Part shown: piece after piece, positions 24,669 through 33,086 of the stretch
Layout of the letters: each line of letters starts with the position of its first letter
Numbering within the stretch: the stretch's first letter is position 1
From: JALHMQ01 sp964616395
GTDB taxonomy: Bacteria > Pseudomonadota > Gammaproteobacteria > Burkholderiales > Burkholderiaceae_F
Direction of reading: 5' to 3'
Assembly (NCBI GenBank): GCA_964616395.1
Contig: CAZTUT010000010.1
Coordinates: forward strand, 1 to 38,834
Length of the DNA: 38,834 nt
Notes under the pieces: generated by a model
What the model was told of the DNA's origin: nothing
The model's database searches: none
The model's input: the letters and a program-made list of their open reading frames with translations, nothing else
Program-made: the position numbers and the translations under genes

Positions 24669-27325
24669 ATGCCTTTGTTCCCGATCCGCCAAGCAACCCC
24701 TCACCGTCCCTGGTGCATTTTTTCGCGGTTGGCCGCGTTGCTTTTGCTTGGAGTGCTTGCTGCGTGCGGCGGCGGCGGCGGAGGCGGCAACGATGCGCCG
24801 CCGCCGGCCATTCCCGCGGTGACGTCGGTATCGCCGACAGCCTTGGTGCCGCCGGCTCAGATTACGGTCAACGGAAGCGCGATGGACCGCGTCAGCGCCG
24901 CCCGGCTCGGCACGACGGNNNNNNNNNNNNNNNNNNNNNNNNNNNNNNNNNNNNNNNNNNNNNNNNNNNNNNNNNNNNNNNNNNNNNNNNNNNNNNNNNN
25001 NNNNNNNNNNNNNNNNNNACGGTCAACGGAAGCGCGATGGACCGCGTCAGCGCCGCCCGGCTCGGCACGACGGCGCTTGCAATTGCCTCGCAGTCGGCCA
25101 GCGTGCTGGTGCTTAACGTTCCGGCCGGCGCCACGACCGACTTCCTGACGCTGGTCGACAGCAGCGGCACCGCGCGTCAGACAGCTCAGCAGATCGCAGT
25201 CCTTGCCCCGCTGACAGTCGGCACGCTGTCGGCGACATCGCTTCTGACCGGCAGCCCGCTCACCGTGACGGGCACTGGCCTCGACCGGGCGACGACCGTC
25301 GAGTTCAGCGGTGGTGCCCAGGCAGCCGTCTCAACGCGGGTCGGCAGCACGTCCGTGACTGTCGATGTACCCGCCTCAGCGCAGAGCGGACCGGTCAGCG
25401 TGCTGGCTGCGGGCGGCGAGCGTGCCTCTTCGTCGACCGCGCTGACGGTGATCCCGCGCATCGTCGTCAGCAATGCGGGATCGTTCACTGCGGCATCCGG
25501 CAGCAGCGTCACGCTCAGCGGAAGCGGCTTCGGCGAGATCAGCGGCATCTCGGTCGGCGGCGTGACTGCAACCCTCGGCGCACGCAGTGCGACCCAGATC
25601 AGCTTCACGGTGCCTGCTGCGGTGTCCTGCGGCCCGGTCACGCTGCAGTCGGCCAGCCAGCCGCCGGTGTCCGGCGGCACGGTGGTCGCCAGCGGCGGTT
25701 GCCTGGTGCGCGTCGAGGCGATCGAGTTCGCGCAGGTCATGTCGCAGCCATCAAACGACGCGCGCCAGCGACTGGTGCCGCAGCGCGAGACCTGGGTGCG
25801 TGCCTACGTGGTGTCATCGCGCAGCGGTGTCAGTGCGCCGCCCGTACGGCTCACTGCTTACAACGGGAGCACGGTGCTCGGGTCGGTGACGATGGCCGGC
25901 CCTGCCGTGCTGCCGCAACTCGCGGCCGGCAGCACGCCGGATGCAACGTTGCGCAACGACGGAGCGTTGACGTTCAGCGCGCGAATCGACGATGCGTGGG
26001 CCGGCAGCGGGCTGCGTGTTGAAGTGAGCGCCGATCCCGCCGCAACGCTCGGCTCGCCGGTGGTTGCGAGCAGTGTGCCCAACGTCGGGACAACCACGCG
26101 CATCGACGTGATGCTGGTGCCGCTCGTGTCGGGCAGCAACGAGGCGATCATTCCGGACAGCGCGACCGTGCAGCTGGTGCTCGATGAGCTGACGCGACGT
26201 ATGCCGGTGGCGCGCGGCAACATTCAAGTGTCTGTACGCGCGCCGTACACGCTCACGTCGGTGACCGACGGCGTCGATACCAGCGGCGAGTGGAGCGCCG
26301 CGATCCAGGAACTCGAGACGCTGCGCCGAACCGAGGCGCCGACGCGTCAGTATTACGGCCTGGTCAAGCCGATGGTGGTGTCAGGCACGGCCGGTGTCGG
26401 TTACGTGAACACGACCGGCGCCGGCTCGGTGGCGCTGTCAGCGCTGGGCTGGGACAGCAGCCGCACCTCCTGGCTGCGCACGATGACCCACGAATTCGGT
26501 CACAACTACTCGCGGCGCCACGCACCATGCGGCAGCGTGGCCAGTTCCGATGCCAGCTATCCGTACAGCGGTGGCCTGCTTGGCGCCACGCCGCTGTTCG
26601 ACGTGCTTGCCGGTACCGTGGTCTCCCCCGTCGGTTTGCCGGATGTCATGGGGTACTGCCAGGGCCGCTGGTTCTCCGACTACAACCTGCGCGAGATTCA
26701 GCGCTTCCTCGAATGGCGGTCAACCTCGCCCATGATCGAAAAGTCCGAGTTCCCGGGCGATACTGCCGATGCCAGCGAGGTGCTCCACGTGTCCGGCAGC
26801 ATCGGCCTTGATGGAGTGCAACTGTTACCGGTGCTGGCCGCGCGCGGTCGCGCGGTCGCGCAGAGCCAGGGCGATTACCTTCTCAGGCTGCGAAGCGCGA
26901 CTGGCGGCACGTTCGAGGTTCCTTTTGATGCCGTGCTCGTCGATCACGCCATGCCGCCCCAGAAGCACTTTCACGTCACGGTTCCCAACCCCGGGCCACT
27001 GATTGCGGTGGAGATTGTCCGCGGCGGTAGCGTCATTGCCAGCCGCACCGCGGACAAGCCCGCTGCCGAGGTGCTTCGTCGCGCAGCCGCCAAGCCGGTT
27101 CCCGAGATGCAGGAGGCGGGCGGCGCGTTGACTGTGACCTGGGATGCAGGTCGTTTCCCCCAGGCCAAGATCACCCACATCGTCGATGGCGCACCACGCG
27201 TTCTCGCCCTGCGTGCGCAGGGCGGCCATTTCAGCGTCGACCGGACGTCGCTGCGCCCCGGCGGGCAGATCGAGATCGGGTTGACAGATGGCCTGAATAC
27301 CGAAGTCCGGGTGGTCTCGCGCTAG
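24669..27325 (+). CDS. IPT/TIG-repeat lipoprotein with metzincin-type (M66-like) zinc protease motif; crosses an assembly gap
   Basis: An outer-surface lipoprotein with a signal peptide ending LLGVLAAC (lipobox Cys33), followed by a poly-Gly linker. Two or three IPT/TIG-like beta-sandwich repeats follow, with LTVTGTGLDRATTVEFSG and VTLSGSGFGEISGISVGG. A protease region carries HEFGHNYSRRH, a metzincin-like zinc motif (His556, Glu557, His560, His566 after gap correction), and the possible Met-turn PDVMGYC. It resembles M66-type peptidases with the usual Gly of the motif replaced by Ser. A C-terminal beta domain follows. A run of 100 Ns breaks the frame, but collapsing the 55-bp repeat flanking it restores one 833-residue frame. 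Start: GGAG six bases upstream. Confidence 0.8.
24864..25073 (+). repeat. 55-bp identical repeat flanking a 100-N gap (likely unresolved contig overlap)
   Basis: Bases 24864-24918 and 25019-25073 are identical over all 55 positions and abut the N run on both sides. Removing 155 bases (one copy plus the Ns) brings the upstream and downstream reading frames into phase. This is the pattern left when a scaffolder joins two contigs that overlap at their ends. The true sequence probably has a single copy and no gap. Confidence 0.85.
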
Positions 27326-27372
27326 ACCGGCGGTGGGCAAAGGGGGCGGCGAGCCTGCGGACTCGAGCCATT

Positions 27373-27766
27373 TCATCCGCGGCTGTCTGGCCAATGCCTG
27401 GGCACGCCTGCGGCCTCCGCGTCGTCTGGCCACGGGGGCATTGTCACGGCCAGCACCCTCAGGCACTGCCGACAGTGCTCGGAACTGGAAATGCGTGGCC
27501 AGGGGGATCGTGAGACAAACGCCCGGACCGAGGGCATCGATCGTCTCGCGTCCATCGTGAGCCCGCCACATCTGCCCGCTGCCGCCGAGTACGTACCAGA
27601 TCTCCTCAACGGTCCGGTGACGAACGGCGCATGAGACCGCACCTGCGGCCAGCGTGACGTGCGCGACGCTTCCACCACCCAACGCGAGCAGACGGCGGCA
27701 CGCCGAACCATCGGGCGCGACGCCATCGGGTTCTGCTGAAAGCATCGAAGTCGCGAATCGAGGCAT
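27373..27766 (-). pseudogene. Cupin-domain protein with a probable frameshift
   Basis: The minus strand encodes a small cupin. From the ATG at 27766 the frame reads SVAHVTLAAGAVSCAVRHRTVEEIWYVL-type sequence (in parts) and PGVCLTIPLATHFQFRAL, the two cupin motifs. The expected C-terminal end, AVTMPPWPDD, appears only in another frame and ends at the TGA at 27373-27375. A single-base shift near 27458-27475 would join them into about 130 residues, the normal size. Without it, the first frame runs on for hundreds of bases antisense to the protease gene, which is implausible. It may be a genuine pseudogene or a sequencing error. Confidence 0.65.
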
Positions 27767-28024
27767 GGTGCGGGCCAGTGAGTGAGCGCGGCGCGATCGT
27801 CGAACGTCGAGGCGACAGCTCACTGTGCTCGGGGTTGCGATCGCCGCAGCCCCGGTGGCGGAGCCAGTCGGTGACAGGCCCCGAAACAGTCGGGGGCAGC
27901 CAGACGGATGCCTTGCTCAACAATCGGCGGCGATCCATACTCGACCCGCGTGGGCAAGACGATGGCTCTCCACGTTCACCTTTGCACCTTCGTAGAGCTC
28001 CGTTCAATTGATTGGGGAATGCCA
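27767..28024. other. Intergenic region between divergent genes
   Basis: This 258-bp stretch separates the cupin from the small secreted protein. Short open frames on both strands have no ribosome binding site and no family resemblance. I see no RNA gene. GGGGA at 28014-28018 belongs to the downstream gene. Confidence 0.5.
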
Positions 28025-28426
28025 ATGAAGCACACCACGCGGATTGCCGGCCTGCTACTTCTTCTCGCCTCAACGACCGCCACCGCCCAGGCCCATGACG
28101 CCGGAATCCTGCTGACGATGACGGTCGAGCGCGACGGCGTTGTCCTTTCGACGCCCCGTCTGGTCACCATGACTGGCGTGAAGGCGACGATGCAGGACCA
28201 GCATGTCAGCCTGGAAGTCATGCCGACCGTCAGCGGCGATCTGGTCGAACTGTCGATGCAGGTTGCGGTGCCGAATGACGGCCCGCGATTGGCGACGCCT
28301 CGCGTCTTGACCCCGCTCGACCGAAAGGTGGTGATCGAGGCGCGTTCGCCGGACTCGCCGCGCTACCGGATCTCGGTGGTCGCTTCGAGCCATCCGATCG
28401 GGACAACGCTTCCACCCGTGCGATAG
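28025..28426 (+). CDS. Small secreted protein of unknown function
   Basis: A 133-residue protein with a clear Sec signal peptide, MKHTTRIAGLLLLL followed by a stretch ending ATAQA. The mature part of about 110 residues is beta-rich, with alternating hydrophobic residues: ILLTMTVERDGVVLSTPRLV, VSLEVMPTVSGDLVELSMQV and VVIEARSPDSPRYRISVV. It looks like a single periplasmic beta-sandwich. I do not recognise a family with confidence. The ATG at 28025 is preferred over one at 28019 because GGGGA is then six bases upstream. It is alone between a cupin and a minus-strand RNA candidate. Confidence 0.7.
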   Translation: MKHTTRIAGLLLLLASTTATAQAHDAGILLTMTVERDGVVLSTPRLVTMTGVKATMQDQHVSLEVMPTVSGDLVELSMQVAVPNDGPRLATPRVLTPLDRKVVIEARSPDSPRYRISVVASSHPIGTTLPPVR

Positions 28427-28461
28427 CGGGTCAGTGTCCGGGGGCGCACGGACCTGCGCGG

Positions 28462-28560
28462 AAAAAAAGTGGCCCGAGGAGCACTCGGGCCATAACCACC
28501 TATGGAGGTGGAGGAGACAACCGTTGAGACAACCATCTCGACCGGGAATGTATCAGAATT
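28462..28560 (-). ncRNA. Candidate small RNA with repeated anti-Shine-Dalgarno motif
   Basis: Read on the minus strand, the interval has an ordered set of small-RNA features. The 9-base GGTTGTCTC occurs twice, 12 bases apart (28534-28526 and 28522-28514). The second copy runs into TCCTCC, complementary to Shine-Dalgarno sequences. Next comes a 6-bp stem-loop, CCACCT-CCAT-AGGTGG (28511-28496), and then an 8-bp GC stem-loop followed by seven Ts. Eleven bases (28521-28511) are perfectly complementary to the livK ribosome binding site. A weak -10 (TACATT) lies near 28547-28552, with no good -35, so the 5' end is uncertain. It could instead be the long 3' end of the acetyltransferase mRNA. Confidence 0.5.
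28463..28491 (-). terminator. Strong Rho-independent terminator on the minus strand
   Basis: GGCCCGAG-TGCTC-CTCGGGCC is a perfect 8-bp stem (28491-28471) followed on the minus strand by AC and seven Ts. On the + strand no T-run follows, so the signal is strand-specific. The nearest minus-strand gene ends 224 bases upstream, too far for an ordinary terminator, which points to a separate transcript. Confidence 0.8.
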
Positions 28561-28714
28561 TGGTGCGACGCAGCACGATTAGAGCGCTTCCTCAGCCAGG
28601 GCATATCTGCCCCGAAGTCTGATGTTGAAGCTGCGGCTGTTCCCTTGTTTTTCAAGGGGTTGGCACACGATGAGTGTTGCGTGTTGCAGATGGCGAAATG
28701 CGCTGCGGTGCCGG

Positions 28715-29032
28715 TCAGGCAAGCAGTGACTGGGTCTGCGGGTGGCGGCGGACGTAAGCGCGCACGTACGAACACCGCGGCAGCACCTTGAGGTCGCTGG
28801 CCTGCGCATGATCGAAGGCCGCCCTCACCAGCCGCGCAGCGATGCCTCGCCCTTCGAGCACTGGAGGTACCTCGGTGTGGATCAGGTGCATGACGCCGTC
28901 GACGAGCCGATAGTCGCAGCGACACGGCCAGCCGTTGATGCGCACCTCGAAGCGCTCCGCCGCCGGGTCGTGGACGATCGGCGGTAGCGCGTCGCACTGG
29001 GGCGTTTCATTGGAGCGATCGGGAGCTGTCAT
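28715..29032 (-). CDS. GNAT acetyltransferase, YjdJ type
   Basis: A 105-residue small acetyltransferase of the YjdJ-type GNAT group, usually about 90-100 residues. It has FEVRINGWPCRCDYRLVDGV, the beta-strand HLIHTEVPPVLEGRGIAARLV that contains the acetyl-CoA loop (EGRGIA), and the C-terminal PRCSYVRAYVRRHPQ. The N-terminal 25 residues are variable. No strong ribosome binding site is visible; the ATG at 29032 is chosen from family length, and another ATG lies at 29086. The substrate is unknown. The stop is followed by 224 bases before the minus-strand terminator. Confidence 0.85.
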   Translation of the reverse strand: MTAPDRSNETPQCDALPPIVHDPAAERFEVRINGWPCRCDYRLVDGVMHLIHTEVPPVLEGRGIAARLVRAAFDHAQASDLKVLPRCSYVRAYVRRHPQTQSLLA

Positions 29033-29087
29033 GGTTTGGAGCTTAGCTGCCCGTCGCGCGACCCGTCGTCTCGATCGGGCGTTCAAT

Positions 29088-29121
29088 CAGGCGGGCAGAC
29101 GCAATCACGCGCGCCCGCCTG
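29088..29121 (-). terminator. Possible terminator after rhlE
   Basis: CAGGCGGGC and GCCCGCCTG form a 9-bp stem around a 16-base loop, starting 13 bases after the rhlE stop on the minus strand. There is no T-run, so intrinsic termination is uncertain. Confidence 0.35.
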
Positions 29122-29134
29122 ACAGCGCCAAGGC

Positions 29135-30820
29135 TCAGCGCCGGCCGCCGCCGCCGCTGCCGGGCCAGCCCGGCGGCAGGTTCGAGCGCACGGCGCCGTT
29201 CTCGTCACGCCAGGGTGCGCGCGTCTGCGCACCCCCGCGCGCGTTGTTGCCGTCGACATCGCCGCGTCGCGGCTTGCCGCCCGGACCGTTGCGCGGGCCC
29301 TTGCGCTGGCCGAAGGGCATCGCGTTCAGGTAGGCATTGGGGTCGGCGAGGATCTTGTCGTCGCTGGGTTCGCCGCGCTCCCGCGGGCCGGCGCTGCGGC
29401 TGGCCTGGCCTGGCTGAGCCGGCCGTCCGTCGCGGGCACCCTGACCGCCGCGGCTACGTTGCGGCTTGCCACCGTCCGGCCGCGGACCACGCGGCGGCTT
29501 CGCACTGCCTGCCGAGCGCTCGCGGCGCCCCTCGCCACCTGCGCTCGCTGCTTGCGCGCCCGGCGCTTGATCCGCCTGTGTATGACGTTCGCGGCGCGGT
29601 GCGTTGTGGTGCGCGCTGCGGCGTGAATGTCCATGGGGCGTGCGCTCGCGCTCCGGCACGGCGGTCGGTTCCGGCAGCTTCGACGGGGACCCGTGCTCGA
29701 AGCCGGGCACCACTTCGCGCGGCAGTGCGCGCTTGATGAGGCGCTCGATGTCGCGCAGCAGGCCCATCTCGTCGGGTGCGACCAGCGACAGCGCTTCGCC
29801 GCTGGCGCCGGCACGGCCGGTACGGCCGATCCGGTGCACGTAGTCCTCGGGCACGTTGGGCAGGTCGTAGTTGACCACGTGCGGCAGGTCATCGATGTCG
29901 ATACCGCGCGCCGCGATGTCGGTGGCCACCAGCACCTGCAACTCGCCGCTCTTGAACTGCGCCAGCGCGCGGGTTCGCGCGTTCTGGCTCTTGTTGCCGT
30001 GGATCGGCAGCGCGCTGATGTCGTACTTGAGCAGTTGCGCGGCGAGCTTGTTGGCGCCGTGCTTGGTGCGCGTGAACACCAGCACCTGGAACCAGTTGTG
30101 TTCCTTGACCAGGTGGATCAGAAGTTCGGCCTTGCGCTTGGTGTCGACCGTCAGCACCTTCTGCGCGATCGCCTCGACCGTGGTGTTGCGCGGCGTCACC
30201 TGGATGTGCTGCGGCTTGTCGAGCAGGCCGTCGGCCAGCGCGCGGATCTCGTCGGAGAAGGTGGCCGAGAACAGCAGGTTCTGGCGCTTCGGCGGCAGGA
30301 TCTTGAGGATGCGCTTGATGTCGTGGATGAAGCCCATGTCGAGCATGCGGTCGGCTTCGTCGAGCACCAGCACTTCGACCTTCGACAGGTCGATGGTCTT
30401 CTGGCCGTGATGGTCGAGCAACCGACCCGGTGTCGCCACGACGATGTCCACGCCCTGGCGCAGCGCGCTGATCTGCGGATTGATGGAGACGCCGCCGAAG
30501 ATCATGGTGGAAGCCACGTCGACGTGCTTGCCGTAAGTGCGCACGCTTTCCTCGACCTGGGCAGCCAGTTCGCGGGTGGGCGTAAGAATCAGCACGCGGA
30601 TCGGCCGCTTGCCGCTGGCCGGCGTCTGCGCCAGCCGGTGCAGGATCGGCAGCACGAAGCCGGCCGTCTTGCCAGTGCCGGTCTGTGCGCCGGCGAGCAG
30701 ATCGCGGCCTTCGAGCACGGCCGGAATCGCCTGTTTCTGGATCGGGGTCGGCTCGGTATAGCCGACATCGGTGACCGCACGCACGAGCGCGTCGGACAAG
30801 CCGAGACTTGCGAAAGACAT
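29135..30820 (-). CDS. rhlE: DEAD-box RNA helicase RhlE
   Basis: A 561-residue ATP-dependent RNA helicase. The start MSFASLGLSDALVRAV and Q-motif (GYTEPTPIQKQAIP) are RhlE-like. Motif I is AQTGTGKT at 45-52, motif Ia PTRELAAQ at 81-88, DEAD at 154-157 and SAT at 185-187; the second domain has VLVATDIAARGIDID and HRIGRTGRAG. From about residue 390 a long basic, Gly/Arg/Pro-rich tail follows, typical of RhlE proteins that use it to hold RNA or ribosomal particles. No strong ribosome binding site is seen. The leader is unusually long, with the nearest upstream gene 369 bases away. Confidence 0.95.
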   Translation of the reverse strand: MSFASLGLSDALVRAVTDVGYTEPTPIQKQAIPAVLEGRDLLAGAQTGTGKTAGFVLPILHRLAQTPASGKRPIRVLILTPTRELAAQVEESVRTYGKHVDVASTMIFGGVSINPQISALRQGVDIVVATPGRLLDHHGQKTIDLSKVEVLVLDEADRMLDMGFIHDIKRILKILPPKRQNLLFSATFSDEIRALADGLLDKPQHIQVTPRNTTVEAIAQKVLTVDTKRKAELLIHLVKEHNWFQVLVFTRTKHGANKLAAQLLKYDISALPIHGNKSQNARTRALAQFKSGELQVLVATDIAARGIDIDDLPHVVNYDLPNVPEDYVHRIGRTGRAGASGEALSLVAPDEMGLLRDIERLIKRALPREVVPGFEHGSPSKLPEPTAVPERERTPHGHSRRSAHHNAPRRERHTQADQAPGAQAASAGGEGRRERSAGSAKPPRGPRPDGGKPQRSRGGQGARDGRPAQPGQASRSAGPRERGEPSDDKILADPNAYLNAMPFGQRKGPRNGPGGKPRRGDVDGNNARGGAQTRAPWRDENGAVRSNLPPGWPGSGGGGRR

Positions 30821-31189
30821 TGGAAACCCTTGCTGGGTAGTCGGTCTGCCGGCCGCGTAGACGCAGGGCGTCCACAGGACACGTTCATCGACCAGCCGAC
30901 TGCAGAACGAGGTATTGGCTTGAGGGCAGCGCGCCGTGTGGGAGCGCAGGACCCGCGTCAGGATTGACGGCGGTGAGGAAGCATCGACGGGATCGATGCC
31001 GCTGGTCTGTCACCGCGTGAGCCGCAGTGTATCAGCACAGAACGGCACAAAGCGAGGAATATCGGTGCGAAGCCGGCGGATCAGGCGCACGGGACGGCCA
31101 ACGCGCGGTCCCGATGATCACTACCTTGCCCGTGCGGCGCCTGCGTGGCTGTTGACCAGCACGCGCGCGGATCGTAGCCGGGCGACCCG
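30821..31189 (-). other. Long intergenic region and likely rhlE leader
   Basis: No credible gene lies in these 369 bases. A minus-strand TACACT at 31031-31026 could be a -10 box, which would give rhlE a leader of about 200 bases. Within it is a perfect 7-bp stem-loop, GCATCGA-N5-TCGATGC at 30981-30999. Long structured leaders are known for cold-inducible helicase genes; here that is only a suggestion. Confidence 0.4.
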
Positions 31190-33031
31190 TCAGATCGGCG
31201 CGGAGCGCAGCCGCAGCCAGTCGGCCGCCGCGCCCGAGACCCGCGGTTCGACGCAGGCGCGCACCTGCGCGTGGTAGTCGTTGAGCCAGGCGATCTCGCC
31301 GGCGTCGAGCATCGCGCGCTCGATGCAGCGGGTGTCGATCGGGCACATGGTCAGCGTCTCGAAGCGCAGGAACTGTCCGAAGCGCTCGGCCTCGGCGCCG
31401 GTGTCGGCCACCACGTTGAGCACCAGGTTCTCGATCCGCACGCCCCACTGGCCGGGCCGATAGATGCCCGGCTCGTTGGAGGTGATCATGCCCGGCTCCA
31501 TCGCGGTCTGCGGCTCGGGCGGCAGGTGCGGCGTGATGCCGTGCGGCCCTTCGTGCACGTTGAGGAAGTAGCCGACGCCGTGGCCGGTGCCGTGGCCGTA
31601 GTCGATGCCGCCGGCCCAGATCGGCGCGCGCGCAATCGCATCGAGCGTCGGCGAGCGCGTGCCGCGCGGAAACACGGTGCGCGACAGCGCGATCATCCCC
31701 TTGAGCACGCGCGTGTAGTCGGCGCACTCGGCGGCGCTGACCTCGCCCACGGGCACAACGCGCGTGATGTCGGTGGTGCCGCCCACGTACTGGCCGCCGC
31801 TGTCGATCAGCAGCAGGCCCGACTCGCGATGCGCGGCATCGCGGATCACCGCATGCGACTGCTCGGTGGCCCGGTAGTGCGGCATCGCACCGTTGGCCTT
31901 CCATCCGGCGATCGTGGAGAAGCTGGGTGAGACGAAGCCGGGCTGGCGCGCGCGCGCCGCGGTGATCTGCTCGTCGATCGTCAGTTCGGTGATGCGCTCG
32001 CCGTTGGCCAGCGCCGCTTCGAACCAGGCAAAGAACTCGGCCAGCGCGGCGCCGTCATTGGCCATCGCTTCGCGCACATGCGCGGCCTCCGCCTCGGTCT
32101 TGCGGCTCTTGGCCAGCGTGGACGGGTTGATCGACTCGATTACCGTCACGCCTTCCGGCACCGCCGAGCGCAGGCCGAAGGTGAGGCGGCGCGGGTCGAT
32201 CATCAGCGTGCTGCCTGCGGGCAGCGCGCGCAGCGCGGCAGCGGCCTCCTCGTAGGGCGCGATCGCCACGCCGTCGGCGGCCAGCCGGCTGGTGACCACC
32301 GTCGGCACCTTGCCGGCGCCGATGAAGAGGCGCGCACCATCGAGCGCCACCAGCGCATGCGCGATGAACACCGGGTTGTAGGGCACGTCGGCGCCGCGCA
32401 GGTTGAACAGCCACGCCAGGTCGTCGAGCGTGGAGATGAAGTGATGGGTTGCGCCGGCAGCGCGCATCGCTGCGCGCACCGACGCGAGCTTGTCGGCACG
32501 CGCTGTCGTGGCAAAGGGCGCCATGTGCTCGAACACCGGCGCGGCCGGCAGCCCGGGCCGGTCCGGCCAGATGGCATCGAGCAGATCGCGCGAGGTGTCC
32601 AGACCGATCCCGCGTGCCGCCAGCGTGGACTGCAACTGGCGCGCGGCAGCCAGGCCGAGCACATCGCCGTCCACGCCGACCGTGCTGCCGCCCGGCAGGT
32701 TGGCCGTCAGCCAGTCGAGGTGCGCAGTACTGGCGGCACCCGGAATCTTCATCATCTCGATGCCGGTGCCGGCCAACTGCGCCTCGGCCATCACCCAGTA
32801 ACGGCTGTCGACCCACAGGCCGGCGAAGTCGGCGCTGACGATCAGCGTGCCGACCGAGCCGGTGAAGCCACTGGCCCACTCGCGGCCGGCCCAGTGCTCG
32901 GGCAGGTACTCGGACAGATGCGGGTCCGACGAGGGCAGGATCCAGGCTGCCAGTCCGGCGCGATTCAACTCGGCACGCAGCGCGGCGATGCGGGTGCGGG
33001 TCTGCTGGCGTTGGGCGTCGAGCGTATCCAT
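31190..33031 (-). CDS. Xaa-Pro aminopeptidase, APP1-type aminopeptidase P
   Basis: A 613-residue M24-family peptidase of the long, three-domain type, which removes an N-terminal residue before proline. Two creatinase-like N-terminal domains (about 1-320), beginning with ILPSSDPHLSEYLPEHWAGREW-like sequence read in parts, precede the pita-bread catalytic domain. The metal ligands sit in LLIDSGGQY, GTTDITR, DYGHGTGHGVGYFLNVHEGP (read in parts), TSNEPGIY and RIENL, all intact. There is no signal peptide, so it acts in the cytoplasm. No strong ribosome binding site precedes the ATG. A Bug receptor gene lies 55 bases upstream on the same strand. Confidence 0.93.
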   Translation of the reverse strand: MDTLDAQRQQTRTRIAALRAELNRAGLAAWILPSSDPHLSEYLPEHWAGREWASGFTGSVGTLIVSADFAGLWVDSRYWVMAEAQLAGTGIEMMKIPGAASTAHLDWLTANLPGGSTVGVDGDVLGLAAARQLQSTLAARGIGLDTSRDLLDAIWPDRPGLPAAPVFEHMAPFATTARADKLASVRAAMRAAGATHHFISTLDDLAWLFNLRGADVPYNPVFIAHALVALDGARLFIGAGKVPTVVTSRLAADGVAIAPYEEAAAALRALPAGSTLMIDPRRLTFGLRSAVPEGVTVIESINPSTLAKSRKTEAEAAHVREAMANDGAALAEFFAWFEAALANGERITELTIDEQITAARARQPGFVSPSFSTIAGWKANGAMPHYRATEQSHAVIRDAAHRESGLLLIDSGGQYVGGTTDITRVVPVGEVSAAECADYTRVLKGMIALSRTVFPRGTRSPTLDAIARAPIWAGGIDYGHGTGHGVGYFLNVHEGPHGITPHLPPEPQTAMEPGMITSNEPGIYRPGQWGVRIENLVLNVVADTGAEAERFGQFLRFETLTMCPIDTRCIERAMLDAGEIAWLNDYHAQVRACVEPRVSGAAADWLRLRSAPI

Positions 33032-33086
33032 GAGGTCGTCGATGATCGAGGTGAGAAGAGCGCCAGTCTACTGAGGCTGGCCGTGG

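Noticed and set aside
24864..25073. The 55-bp repeat as a biological duplication or mobile-element target repeat
   Set aside because: Both copies abut the N run exactly and collapsing them restores the reading frame, so an assembly overlap is far more likely.
26825..27372. Long minus-strand continuation of the cupin frame, antisense to the lipoprotein gene
   Set aside because: The sequence after the frameshift point loses all cupin resemblance and is a His/Arg/Gln-rich shadow typical of the reverse strand of GC-rich genes.
27778..28011. A 77-codon + strand frame in the gap before the small secreted protein
   Set aside because: No ribosome binding site, no hydrophobic or domain pattern, and low-complexity Arg/Ser/Pro content.
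28510..28534. The + strand GGAGGAGACAACC as a ribosome binding site of a short + strand gene
   Set aside because: The only frames after it are about 30 codons from a TTG, with no family resemblance, and the terminator is oriented for the minus strand. It remains the main alternative to the small-RNA reading.
28500..28604. A 34-codon minus-strand frame beginning MPWLRK within the small-RNA candidate
   Set aside because: It has no ribosome binding site, is rich in Ser, Arg and Pro without pattern, and its end is the repeated C/T-rich motif better explained by RNA structure.
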